From Cellulosilyticum ruminicola JCM 14822 (lineage in GTDB: Bacteria > Bacillota > Clostridia > Lachnospirales > Cellulosilyticaceae), in contig NZ_BBCG01000020.1 of the NCBI RefSeq assembly GCF_001311925.1, positions 1-64,000 of the forward strand: a stretch of DNA of 64,000 nucleotides, given 5' to 3'. Within the stretch, counting starts at the first letter, position 1, and the number at the start of each line of letters is the position of its first letter. The notes under the pieces are model-generated. The model was not told where the DNA came from. It saw only the letters and a list, made by a program, of their open reading frames with translations, and searched no databases. Of the stretch, positions 1 through 9,700 are shown in pieces. Position numbers and translations under genes: made by a program.

Positions 1-541
1 CTTATTAATTAGTTCTTTGCTATACGCCTGATTAGCAGCTACTACAAAACTTAGATCATGGCTCACTGTTACTAATTCACATTGAGCAAACAAATCTTTC
101 CTTGATTTATAGATTGCTTCATTTGCAAAGATACAAATCATACTTCCTCTAGGTGCATAGCCACTAATTCTCTGTGCCTGTACTATTAATAGTTTCACTG
201 CCTCTTTCATATCTAAGACGCCAGCAATTACTAAGCTTACTATTTCTCCCATGCTACTTCCTAGGACAATATCTGGCAGCACATTTGCTTCTATAAGCAT
301 TTGTGCTGCAGCATATTCAAACATAAAGATTCCTATACTAGTTTCTACTAGTGAATCAAAAGGCTCGCTTAAAGTCTTTGATGCATCATATATAATATCT
401 TTTACCGAATATCCTATTAAATTAATGGCTTCATAATCTACTTGGTTCATATTTTTCTTAAAGATTTCATTATGCTTATAAATATCTGCCCATTCCAAAA
501 AATTGACATCCCTGTCCTGCAAACATAAAAATTTTCTTCAT
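1..541 (-). CDS. Stand-alone AT-like protein, possible acyl hydrolase (3' end outside window)
   Basis: This is the N-terminal part of a discrete acyltransferase-fold protein. It starts at ATG 541, with AGGGG about 9 nt upstream, 48 bp after the PKS-C stop. The protein opens MKKIFMFAGQGCQFFGMG, the AT oxyanion-loop motif GQGxQ, and continues to a nucleophile elbow VLGSSMGE near residue 90. Frame breaks near 480-482: removing one T from a TTT on the coding strand joins GMGRY to YKHNEIFKKNM. Two features are unlike a malonyl AT: the residue before the Ser is Ser instead of His, and the position of the malonyl-carboxylate Arg appears to be Gln (LLIVQAQRIS). In trans-AT systems such changes are associated with editing acyl hydrolases (PedC type), which clear stalled acyl chains from ACPs. 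A trans-acting AT loading the AT-less modules is the alternative. The family is sure; the sub-type is inference. Confidence 0.75.
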
Positions 542-589
542 TATTTGCCCCTATCTTCTCTATGTACACATATTCTTTATAAATTCAGC

Positions 590-3017
590 CTATGCTATGC
601 CGCTTTCATCTAATAACTCTTTTAGTTGTCTTATAACCTCATCATCGCTAATATTTTGTATTTCTTCTGAAATGACCACTTCTTTCATTATATCTGCCAT
701 ATTAGTGTTTACAATTTGCTTGTCTATCTCTTTTATTTCTTCTGCCTGATTAGATTCTAATTCTTGATCTAGCTCACCAGATTCTAATTTTTCTTCTAGT
801 TCATCAAAATCTATAAGGGATAATATATACTGTGATGTCTCATAAATATTAGGATAGTTAAAGAACACTTGTTCACTTAACTCTACGCCTAATGCATCCT
901 GCATTTTGATATAAGCCTGCTTGGTTTCAATTGATTCAAGTCCCATCTCAAAATATCCTTGTTCCACATCTGGCATTTTACCTTCCGAAAAACCTAATAA
1001 CTGTGCAAAAATATTTTGTATATATTTCATCATAAGCTCTAAACGATTGCTCTCTAATTCATTAGTTAGCTCTGTTAAGAACTCTATATCTAATAGCTGA
1101 TTCGTATTTTTATTTTCTTCTACTTGTTCTACTATACGATTCTCTTTAATAGTTGCTGCTATAATAGGCGTTTGTTCTTTGATTTCATTCCTCTTATAGC
1201 ACCAATATGCCTCTTTTTCAAAAGGATATGTTGGCAATGCTACCTTTATAGATGCATATTCCTTATAAATATCATCTGGTATTTTTTCATATTGAATCCA
1301 CATAGTAGCTAGCTCGAATGGTTTCTCTCCAAGACCTTCTGCCATGCACTTACTATACTTATCTCTTACTTTGCCTTCAAAGATTTTTGGCTGTGATATA
1401 CCTTTTAAATAACTATCCATCAATGCAAGAAGTTCCTCATAGTTTTTGGCAACAAAGGCTATACGATATGGTAATCTAATTCTTCCATTAAACAGTGTAA
1501 AGGCTATATCTTCCATTCTAGGTAATCTATTTATTTTAGATGACTTAAACGCATTTATGTTATTTTCTAGATATGCCTTAAATAGTTTTACATATTCTCT
1601 TACGCCTTCTTGGCTTCTTGAAGATATTGGAAATACCACTTCTGTATTATGAGTTTTTTCCTCTTCTTCAGGCTGCTTTGAGTACTCTTCTAAAATCATA
1701 TGTACATTAACGCCACCTACACCAAAAGAACTAATACCTGCTCTTCTTAAGCCTTCGCTTCTCCATATTTCATCCTTTATTTGTACATAAAATGGAGTGC
1801 CTCTAAAATCAATATTGTGATTTACTTGATCTGCATTCAGCAAGCTTGGAAATAATCTCTTATATTTCATTTGTAATAATACTTTTATAACTTGAGAAAC
1901 ACCTGCTGCTGCTTCCAAATGACCAATATTAGATTTTACTGAGCCAATGGCACAATATTGTTTATCTGAGGTATATTTATTAAATGCTTCAGTTAATGCA
2001 GTTATTTCTATTGGATCGCCTAATTCTGTTCCTGTTCCATGAGCTTCTACATAGGTAATAGTACGTGGATCTATATTTGCTTTATTTAAAGCTTTTTCTA
2101 TTACTTCAGTTTGTGCAACTGGATTTGGAACTGAATAACCATGTGTTCTGCCACCATGATTAATAGCTGTAGCCTTTATAACTGCATATATATGATCTTT
2201 ATCTTTTTCTGCTTGTGATAAGGATTTTAATAATATTGCGCCCACACCTTCTCCTGGCACATATCCACTTCCTCCTTCTCCAAAGCTTCTACAATGTCCA
2301 TCCTCTGCCAAAAACTTTCCATTGCTAAGCATCACATATTTACTTGGATGTAATGTGAGGTTCACACCACCAGCAATAGCCATTTCACATTCGCCATTTA
2401 TAATGCCTTGGCAAGCTAAATGTATGGCATATAGGGAAGAGGAACATGCTGTATCTACAGATAAACTTGGACCACTTAAATTTAAAAGATATGAAATTCT
2501 ATTTGCTACTGAATAGCTCTGTGAATTAATTGGTACATCAGAATCTTGCTCAAAATCTCTTGCACCTAAGAGTGAATATGTATTAAAGCTTACACCAGCA
2601 TATACACCCACATCACTGCGATTATCTCCTAATTTATTATGACTTAACTGGTCTGGTGTATATCCTGCATCCTCTATACACTGCCATACAGATTCAAGGA
2701 ATAATCTTTCTTGAGGATCCATAAACCTTGCAGCATTAGGACTTATTCCAAAGAATTGAGGATCAAATTTATCTACATCTTGAATGAATCCTCCCCATTT
2801 GCACTTAACTTGTGGATAATTTCGATAATCCCAACGTTCCTTTGGAATTTCTGTAATACAGTCTTTTCCTTGTTGTAAATTCTCTGCAAATTGTTGTAAA
2901 TCTTCTGCTTCTGGGAAACAGCCTGCTATACCAATTATAGCAATATCATTTGATTTGTTATTACCTGTAATTATTTTACTATAATTTTCTTTATTTTTTA
3001 ATATTTTTTTATTTTTT
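590..3017 (-). CDS. PKS-C fragment: KS14-linker-ACP14-docking helix (C-terminal end)
   Basis: This is the last PKS-C module. KS14 opens with NDIAIIGIAGCFP near 2950 and carries the nucleophile in VDTACSSSL near 2445 and the histidines in EAHGTGTELGDP and KSNIGHLEAAAG. Its end is near 1680. The post-KS linker is shorter than in other modules and finishes at PTYPFEKEAYW near 1210. ACP14 (about 1030-830) bears EMGLESIE, where Ser is the phosphopantetheine site and the usual Asp is Glu. An acidic tail ends in DDEVIRQLKELLDESG, a short helix typical of C-terminal docking. There is no thioesterase, so the chain must pass to another protein. The frame is open from about 3017; the first usable start codon is at 2722, inside the KS, so this is not an independent gene. 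It joins the preceding fragment at the T7 tract 3021-3027. Confidence 0.88.
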
Positions 3018-3911
3018 TTATTTTTTTATAAAATATTTACTTAAACCTCTTAAATTCTTATATGTAAAGAATAATGTACTTGGTAATTCTCCAAATTGTT
3101 TTTCTAATTGTGCATTTAGTCGTGTAATATAGATAGAATCTATACCATAACTCTCAAAATTCTCATCTTCTGATATCATATTCACAGGAATTTTTAATAC
3201 CTTTGCAAATATATCTTTTAAATATGCCATTATTGTATTTTCATCAGTAAATTCAGCTTCTAGATTAACTTCTGGCTCGCTCTGTTTTTCTTGTTTTACC
3301 TTTTTAATGCTTACAACTTTACTTTTAGCTTGAGATATAAGTCTATTATCTTCTCCTATAGGTGTAATCCAGTAACATGTTTTTTCAAATGGATAAGTTG
3401 GTAAAGAAATCTTTCTTCTATTCTCATTCATATAGAAGCATGTCCAGTCGATTTGTGCTCCCATTACCCATAGCTGTGCAATTTTTATGAGTTCTCCTGA
3501 ACACATTAACTTCTTCACATATTCTTGAACTAAATCATCACTTAACAATTCCTCAAACTTTTCTCTATACTCTTTGATATTGCCATATTTAATATGAGCT
3601 ACGTCTTCTTTTCCTTGTGAATATGCTTCTAATCCTTGTTGTAACTCTTCTAGATTATCTGCTACGATGGCTACCCTTTCGTCCATCTCTTCTCTTCCCA
3701 CTTGAAGTGTGTAAGCCATATCTCTTATACATATATCTGTATGTTCCTCTAACTGTAATCCTTCTTTTTGTAAAGATATGTCTTGTTTTAATGTGGCAAT
3801 ATATGTTATAAGTTCTTTAATTGTCATATCATTATGAGTCTTATTCATGAAGCTACTCTCTTCAAGACTCAACTCTTTTTGTAAAATCTCTTTCATTTGT
3901 ACAAATTTCAA
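3018..3911 (-). CDS. PKS-C fragment: end of ACP-like insert, module 13 linker, ACP13
   Basis: The fragment begins inside an ACP-like insertion of the KS13 flanking region and runs through YTLQVGREEMDERVA and PTYPFEKTCYW (the end of the AT-remnant linker) to ACP13. ACP13 (about 3240-3030) contains ESYGIDSIYI with the phosphopantetheine Ser. There is no KR or DH, so module 13 is KS-ACP and should leave a beta-keto group. The 3' end runs into a lysine/asparagine-coding A-rich stretch. One missing A in the tract complementary to 3021-3027 produces the stop at 3018; with it restored, the frame continues as KKNKKNKKILKN into KS14. The 5' join to the preceding fragment is near 3935. Confidence 0.85.
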   Translation of the reverse strand: MKFVQMKEILQKELSLEESSFMNKTHNDMTIKELITYIATLKQDISLQKEGLQLEEHTDICIRDMAYTLQVGREEMDERVAIVADNLEELQQGLEAYSQGKEDVAHIKYGNIKEYREKFEELLSDDLVQEYVKKLMCSGELIKIAQLWVMGAQIDWTCFYMNENRRKISLPTYPFEKTCYWITPIGEDNRLISQAKSKVVSIKKVKQEKQSEPEVNLEAEFTDENTIMAYLKDIFAKVLKIPVNMISEDENFESYGIDSIYITRLNAQLEKQFGELPSTLFFTYKNLRGLSKYFIKK

Positions 3912-4100
3912 ATTATCTATACCATATTCTCCTAGATATCTTCTATTTGTATTTCACTTCTTTCGATACCTGTTAATTGACTAATAACGGCTTTGATTGC
4001 TTCTTCTATTTGTTCTAAATAGACATTATCTTTATCACTTACGCCATCTGCGATGCACATATGTTTCTTAATAAAGACATTTAGTTTATTGGCATATGCT
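3740..4100 (-). other. ACP-like insert without carrier Ser in the KS13 flanking region
   Basis: Counterpart of the KS10 insert: AVISQLTGIERSEIQIED joins, after a frame repair near 3935, to LGEYGIDNLKFVQMKEIL. The carrier Ser is Asn here. It sits at the same point of the linker, before YTLQVGREEMDERVA. The two inserts differ a lot in sequence, as expected of pair-specific contact surfaces. Confidence 0.65.
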
Positions 4101-4774
4101 TTCAATCTTTCTTTGTTTTTAGCTGATAAAACAAAGATTAATTTTTCTTTATTTGTTGTTTCTACATTACTTTGCATTTCCTCATATTCTTCAATAATAA
4201 GGTGCGCATTAGCACCACCAGCACCAAATGCACTAATACCCGCTCTTCTTGGATATAGGATTTGCTCATTATCACCTTTTACACAAGGCTGCTTCCAAGC
4301 TTCTAGCTTATGTTGCACATAAAATGGTGTGTTTTTAAAATCAATAAATGGATTAAGTACACTAGAATGAATAGATGGCACTAATTGTTTATGTTGTAAC
4401 TGAAGTAATACTTTCGTTACTGCCGCCACGCCAGCTGCTGATTCCAAATGACCAATATTAGACTTTACTGATCCAATAGAACAGTATTGATGTTCATCTC
4501 CAAATTCTTCATAGGCTTTAGTTAAACCTTTAATCTCAATAGGATCCCCTAAAGCTGTGCCTGTACCATGGGCTTCTATGTAACTTATCGTTCGTGGATT
4601 AATATTAGTTTCCTTAAGTGTTTTTGATATAACCTCATATTGTGCATTTGGATTTGGCACTGTATAACCATTTGTTCTTCCACCTGCATTAACCGCTGTT
4701 CCTTTAATAACTCCATATATATGATCGTTATCTTTAATTGCCTGACTAAGAGATTTTAAAACTAACGTACCCAC
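3932..4774 (-). CDS. PKS-C fragment: C-terminal two thirds of KS13 and start of ACP-like insert
   Basis: This continues KS13 after a frame break in the conserved motif YVPGEGVG: restoring one G in the run complementary to 4774-4776 joins the halves. It contains the KS histidines EAHGTGTALGDP and KSNIGHLESAAG and the terminal FGAGGANAHLIIEEY. After LSAKNKERL the linker is interrupted by an ACP-like stretch (VISQLTGIERSEIQIED then LGEYGIDNLKFVQ) in which the phosphopantetheine Ser is replaced by Asn. The stop at 3932 falls inside this insert; one base lost near 3935 explains it. Confidence 0.85.
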   Translation of the reverse strand: MGTLVLKSLSQAIKDNDHIYGVIKGTAVNAGGRTNGYTVPNPNAQYEVISKTLKETNINPRTISYIEAHGTGTALGDPIEIKGLTKAYEEFGDEHQYCSIGSVKSNIGHLESAAGVAAVTKVLLQLQHKQLVPSIHSSVLNPFIDFKNTPFYVQHKLEAWKQPCVKGDNEQILYPRRAGISAFGAGGANAHLIIEEYEEMQSNVETTNKEKLIFVLSAKNKERLKAYANKLNVFIKKHMCIADGVSDKDNVYLEQIEEAIKAVISQLTGIERSEIQIEDI

Positions 4775-6368
4775 CCTTCTCCAGGTACATAACCATCTCC
4801 ACCTTCTCCAAAGCTTCTACATCTACCATCTGTTGATAAGAAGTTCCCTTGACTTAACTGTATATACTTTTTAGGATGAAGTGATAAATTGACACCACCT
4901 ACAACGACTACATCTGACTCACCTTTTCGAATGCTATCACATCCTAAATGTATGGTTATAAGTGATGATGAGCACATTGTATCTAGTGAGATACTTGGAC
5001 CATGAAAGTCAAAATAATAGGACACTCTATTGGCTATAGAAGCAAAAGAAGACCTTCCTGGTATGATGCCGCCATACTCTGTACTTTCTAATAACTGATA
5101 CAAACCATACATGGCCCCAACAAATACACCGACTTGTTTGCCTTTTAATGTCTCTCTTGTATATCCTGCATCTTCTATTGCTTGCCAAGTTGTTTCTAAG
5201 AATAATCTTTCTTGAGGATCTAGAAATTCTGCTTCAATAGGTGGAATATTGAAAAATAATGCATCAAACATTTCAATATCATCAATAAATCCACCCCATT
5301 TAGAATATGTTTTTCCTGGTTTGCCTTTTTCTTTATCAAAATACTGACTATGATCCCATCTATGCTCTGGAACTGTTGTTATACAGTCCTTACCTTGTTT
5401 AAGATTTTCCCAAAATTCATCAAGGTCATTTGCCATAGGATATCGTCCTGCCATACCTATGATAGCAATATCTTCACTTTTATTTAGATTTTTATTTGTA
5501 TTTTTATTTAAGTTATAATTCATCTCATGATAACTTTTTTCCTGTATCTGCATACTTTTCTTTATAGTTGAAGCTGGTTGTTTTACCTTTTCTTTATGTT
5601 CCACTGGTTTACTTGACACCGTTTCACCAATTAATTTTAGAAGCTCATTCTTTTTATTTTTAATTAAGTAATTGGTTAAATCCTTTATGGTATCATATTC
5701 AAAAAATAGGGTTTTAGATAATGGACCAAATTTATCTTCCATCTTTTTTGTTAAATCCATAATCATAACTGATTCAATACCATAATTACCAAAGGATTCT
5801 TGTACTCTAATCTTATCTTTTGGTATTTGTGTTTCACAACCTATAATCTCTTTTAAATAATCTTCAACATAGGCTATTAATTTCTTTTGAACACTATGTG
5901 TTAACTCTTGATGACCCTCTATTTCTGCTGATACTTCTTCTCTCTCTACTGGTGTTTCCCCTATTTCTTGTTGATTTTCAGGATTTTGAGCTAATTCACT
6001 ACTGATTTTCTCCCCATCCCCACTTATAACAAGAAATTGAGACTCGCCTACCTGCAAGCTTTTCTCAAAGGCAGCGATGCCTGCCTCTTTTTCAAGAGGC
6101 AACATCCCTATCTTTTCCTGAATAAACTTAAGCTTTCTTTCATCTACATTCATTTTTCCATCTTTCCATAATGGCCAATTAATAGATACAGTCTTTCCCC
6201 ATCTTTTACCTAGCTCACACTGCTTATTTCGCCATTTGGCAAAGTAGTCCATATAGCTATTAGCATACCCATAATCACTTTGTCCCACATTGCCAAGTAC
6301 ACCTGCAACAGATGAAAACATTACAAAGAAATCTAACTTTTCATCCCCTACTGCCTCATCTAAGTATT
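4762..6368 (-). CDS. PKS-C fragment: end of KR12, ACP12, N-terminal half of KS13
   Basis: The fragment starts in KR12, reading KYLDEAVGDEKLDFF, then the KR catalytic Ser (MFSSVAG) and Tyr/Asn (SDYGYAN), and INWPLW. ACP12 (about 5890-5630) contains GNYGIESVMIM: Ser is present and the preceding Asp is Glu. KS13 starts with EDIAIIGMAGRYP near 5475 and has its nucleophile in LDTMCSSSL near 4975. It ends in a false stop one codon past GYVPGEG. The first internal start codon is at 6321, but the frame is open from about 6368, where one A added to a three-A run (complement of 6366-6368) joins it to the preceding fragment. Confidence 0.87.
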
Positions 6369-6779
6369 TGTGCCATATACTTTACTGCCCAAAACATCTT
6401 CTACTTCTGCTCTTTTCTTTTTTAATATAAAAGCATCTCGAATAATGCCTGCTGAATGTATTACTCCATTTATTGTTTCAAACCTTTCTCGGGCCTTTTC
6501 AACAAGTAATGCAGCTTCTTTTCTTTGTGTAATATCTGCTTTTATATAAACTACATTGCCCCCCATTTGATTTAATTCTTCCAGCTTTAATCGTCTCTTA
6601 TCATCTAACTCACTATGTCCATTTAAAATCAAATTAACTGGACCTTGTTCTAAGAAATACTTTGCAAAAATTAAACCTAACTCTCCTAATCCACCTGTTA
6701 TTAAATAGGTTCCATTTGATTTAATTAGTTGTTTTTCCTTATCTTCCTGTCTCATATTATCCCCCCAGCACTTATCCAA
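6360..6779 (-). CDS. PKS-C fragment: nucleotide-binding part of KR12
   Basis: This is the start of the catalytic KR12 subdomain: NGTYLITGGLGELG is the NADPH-binding glycine motif, and HSAGIIRD has Asp at the position linked to B-type stereochemistry. It ends at SKVYGTNT, where one missing A breaks the frame; the rest of the domain follows in the next fragment. The 5' boundary is unusual. The upstream fragment ends with two in-frame stops (TAA, TAG at about 6780-6794), and a G6 run plus ATAAT precedes an ATG at 6755 (MRQEDKEK), so it could start translation on its own. A split between structural and catalytic KR halves would be atypical; two compensating indels, one in the G run, would give an open linker. 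Confidence 0.75.
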   Translation of the reverse strand: MDKCWGDNMRQEDKEKQLIKSNGTYLITGGLGELGLIFAKYFLEQGPVNLILNGHSELDDKRRLKLEELNQMGGNVVYIKADITQRKEAALLVEKARERFETINGVIHSAGIIRDAFILKKKRAEVEDVLGSKVYGTNT

Positions 6780-6785
6780 CTATTC

Positions 6786-9700
6786 TTATAGCTCATATAA
6801 TTCTCTTATTAATCGTTTTTGTCCTTCATAGCGTACTTCAACCACATTTTCATCTTGATTGAATTCATTCAATAATACTTCTGCTTCATAAGCCTTATTG
6901 TAAGCATCCTCATTATATTCTGGTTTATAAAGCTCTACAGTCTTATAACTAAACTCTGGATTTTCCATATGAATAATTCTCGCAAATCCACTTATCGCAC
7001 TATACTCTGGAATAATCTCATCTTTCTGATTAGTAAATGCAAAAATCAAATTAACTTTACTTCTTACTTTCTCTAACATTAGCTCTTGGCTTAAATCAAA
7101 TAATGCATAAATGCCTTCTTCTATTCGATCATTTATATCTGTATTGTTTATATCCGTATCTTTATAAAAAATTATTTTAAGTGATGTAATCTGCCATTCT
7201 TTTAACTGCTCTATAAATTGCTTGTAATCTTCTCTATCATGCATATTCATCCTGAAAACATGCTCAGATTCTACGCAATATGCTTTACCCGGTAAAACTA
7301 ATATAACTCTTTTATTTTCACCTTTTTCTTGAATCACTTCTTTTACATTTTTATAAAGCTGCTTATTACTATCGAATATAATGATGGCTTCATTACCAGC
7401 TACCTTTTCACTGCCTAAATATTTATCCTGTATTTGTTCATGCCATCTAGGGATGTAGTATTTGGTTACTACATTTTCTTTTGGCTTTATTTCAAAGGCT
7501 TTTAAAGTGAATTCTTTTAACTTGCCAAGGATTTCCCCCTTATGATTTGCAATGATCATATCAAACTTATAAATAGAATGATTACTAATGTCGTTATACT
7601 TCTTACTTGAAATATAAACTACACACTCATCTGTAATAGCTGAATATATCTTAAGATTTGATAATACAAATGGTAAAAATACGACTTGCTCATCTACATG
7701 ATTCATTAAAGTAACAACTGCTTGAAAAGCACCATTTAATAAGCTAGGGTCTAATATAAAGTCCTCTCTTACTGCGCCACTAGGTATACTTAAATTTGCA
7801 ATAGCTTCTCCTTCGTTATATTGAATCTCTTTGATAACCCTAAAACTCTCACCATTTATAAGTCCATTTTGCTCCATTCCTGTGTAGCATATCGTACCAT
7901 CTACTACGTTACTATTGCATGATTTACGAATCGCTTCTATATCTATTAACTCTGCTGGCTCATCTGTATCCCTGTATTTGATACTTCCTTTTGAGCACAC
8001 CTTTATATCCTCTGGATTTGATGCACTTATACTACTTACTTCAAAATCCACACTATTGTTAACAGGCATTAATTTCGTCACAACTTCTACTGGATGACTA
8101 CTACTAATTTCTATTTGATTTAACCAGATGACATCCTTTATACATTCTACAGGTCTACCCTCACTAATCTGTGCAGCTTGTCTTACCATTTCTAATATTG
8201 CTGTACCTGGTAATACCTTTCTTTCACCTATACGGTGATCTCTTAAAAATGCTTCCTCACCTGAAAATCTAGAAATGAATTTCTGCTCATAGAAATTAGA
8301 TGTATTTTCGTGTACTAAACTTGCTATTTTGGCTGTACCTACTAGCTGAACTGGTTTATTTTTTAACGCTATCCAATAGGCTTGTTTTTCAAATGGATAG
8401 GTTGGTAAACTTACACGTTTTGGCATATGACCTTCTACATATAATAGCTGCCAATTTACTAGTTTTCCTTTTATCCATGATTCACAAATCTTATCATATG
8501 CCCCTATTTTTACCCATTCTTTAACCTCTTCTATATCCTTATTATTAGGTTTCGCATGTGCCATTAAGTTATAAACCACCCCCCTATATACATCATTATT
8601 AGGATAATGTACCAATTGCTCTTTTAACTCCTCTATTGAAGAAACTACAAAAGCTATTCTTTCTTCCATAGCTTCTCTACCCACCTGCAATGTATACGCA
8701 ATATCACTTAAATTGCCCCATACTTCCTCATTATTTAAAGCTTCTAATAACTGCTTAACCACTTTTTCTAATCGTTCTTCATTTTTGGCAGATAAAACAA
8801 TAATAACTGGCTTATCTAAATCTTGTGCTACATTTTGATTGTCACTATATTCTTCAATAATCATATGTACATTTGTACCACCTGCACCAAATGCTGAAAT
8901 GCCAGCTCTTCTTGGATATGTTACCATCTGTCCCTCTTCTTCTATTTGAAGCTTATCCCAATTCATTACTTTTTGAGGTACGAAGAATATACTATCTTCA
9001 AAATTAATATTAGGGTTAAGTACAGATGAATGTAAAGATGGCACAATTTTCTTATACTTCATTTGAAGTAATACTTTAGCCACAGAAGCCATACCTGATG
9101 CACTTTCACAATGTCCCACATTAGATTTAATAGAACCTATTGCACAATATTTCCTTTTATCTGTGTGCTTTTTAAACACTGTATCTAATGCATTAATTTC
9201 AATAGGATCTCCTAATGATGTTCCTGTGCCATGAGCTTCTATATAACTAATTGTCTTGGCATCTATCTGAGCTTTTTCAAGTGCTGTAGTAATAACATCT
9301 CTTTGTGCTACTGGGTTTGGTACTGTATAGCCATTGGTTTTACCACCATGATTTACTGCTATGCCTTTAATCACACCATAAATATGATCCCCATCTTCTA
9401 TGGCTTTATTTTTTGACTTCAGAATTATTGCACCTACACCCTCACCGGCTACATATCCATCTCCACCTTTACCAAATGCCATACATCTCCCATTAGTAGA
9501 AGCGAATCTTGATTGACTCATTGTGAGATATTTATTAGGATGACTAATCACATTTACGCCACCAGCTAAAGCGACTTCACAATCACCCTCATTGATAGAT
9601 TGGCAAGCCATTTGTACTGCAACTAATGAAGATGAACACATTGTATCTAATGTCACACTTGGTCCATGGAAATCACAAAAATATGATATGCGGTTTGCAA

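Noticed and set aside
542-589. Promoter or terminator between PKS-C and the AT-like gene
   Set aside because: The gap is 48 bp and holds only a ribosome site; no stem with a U-tract was found.
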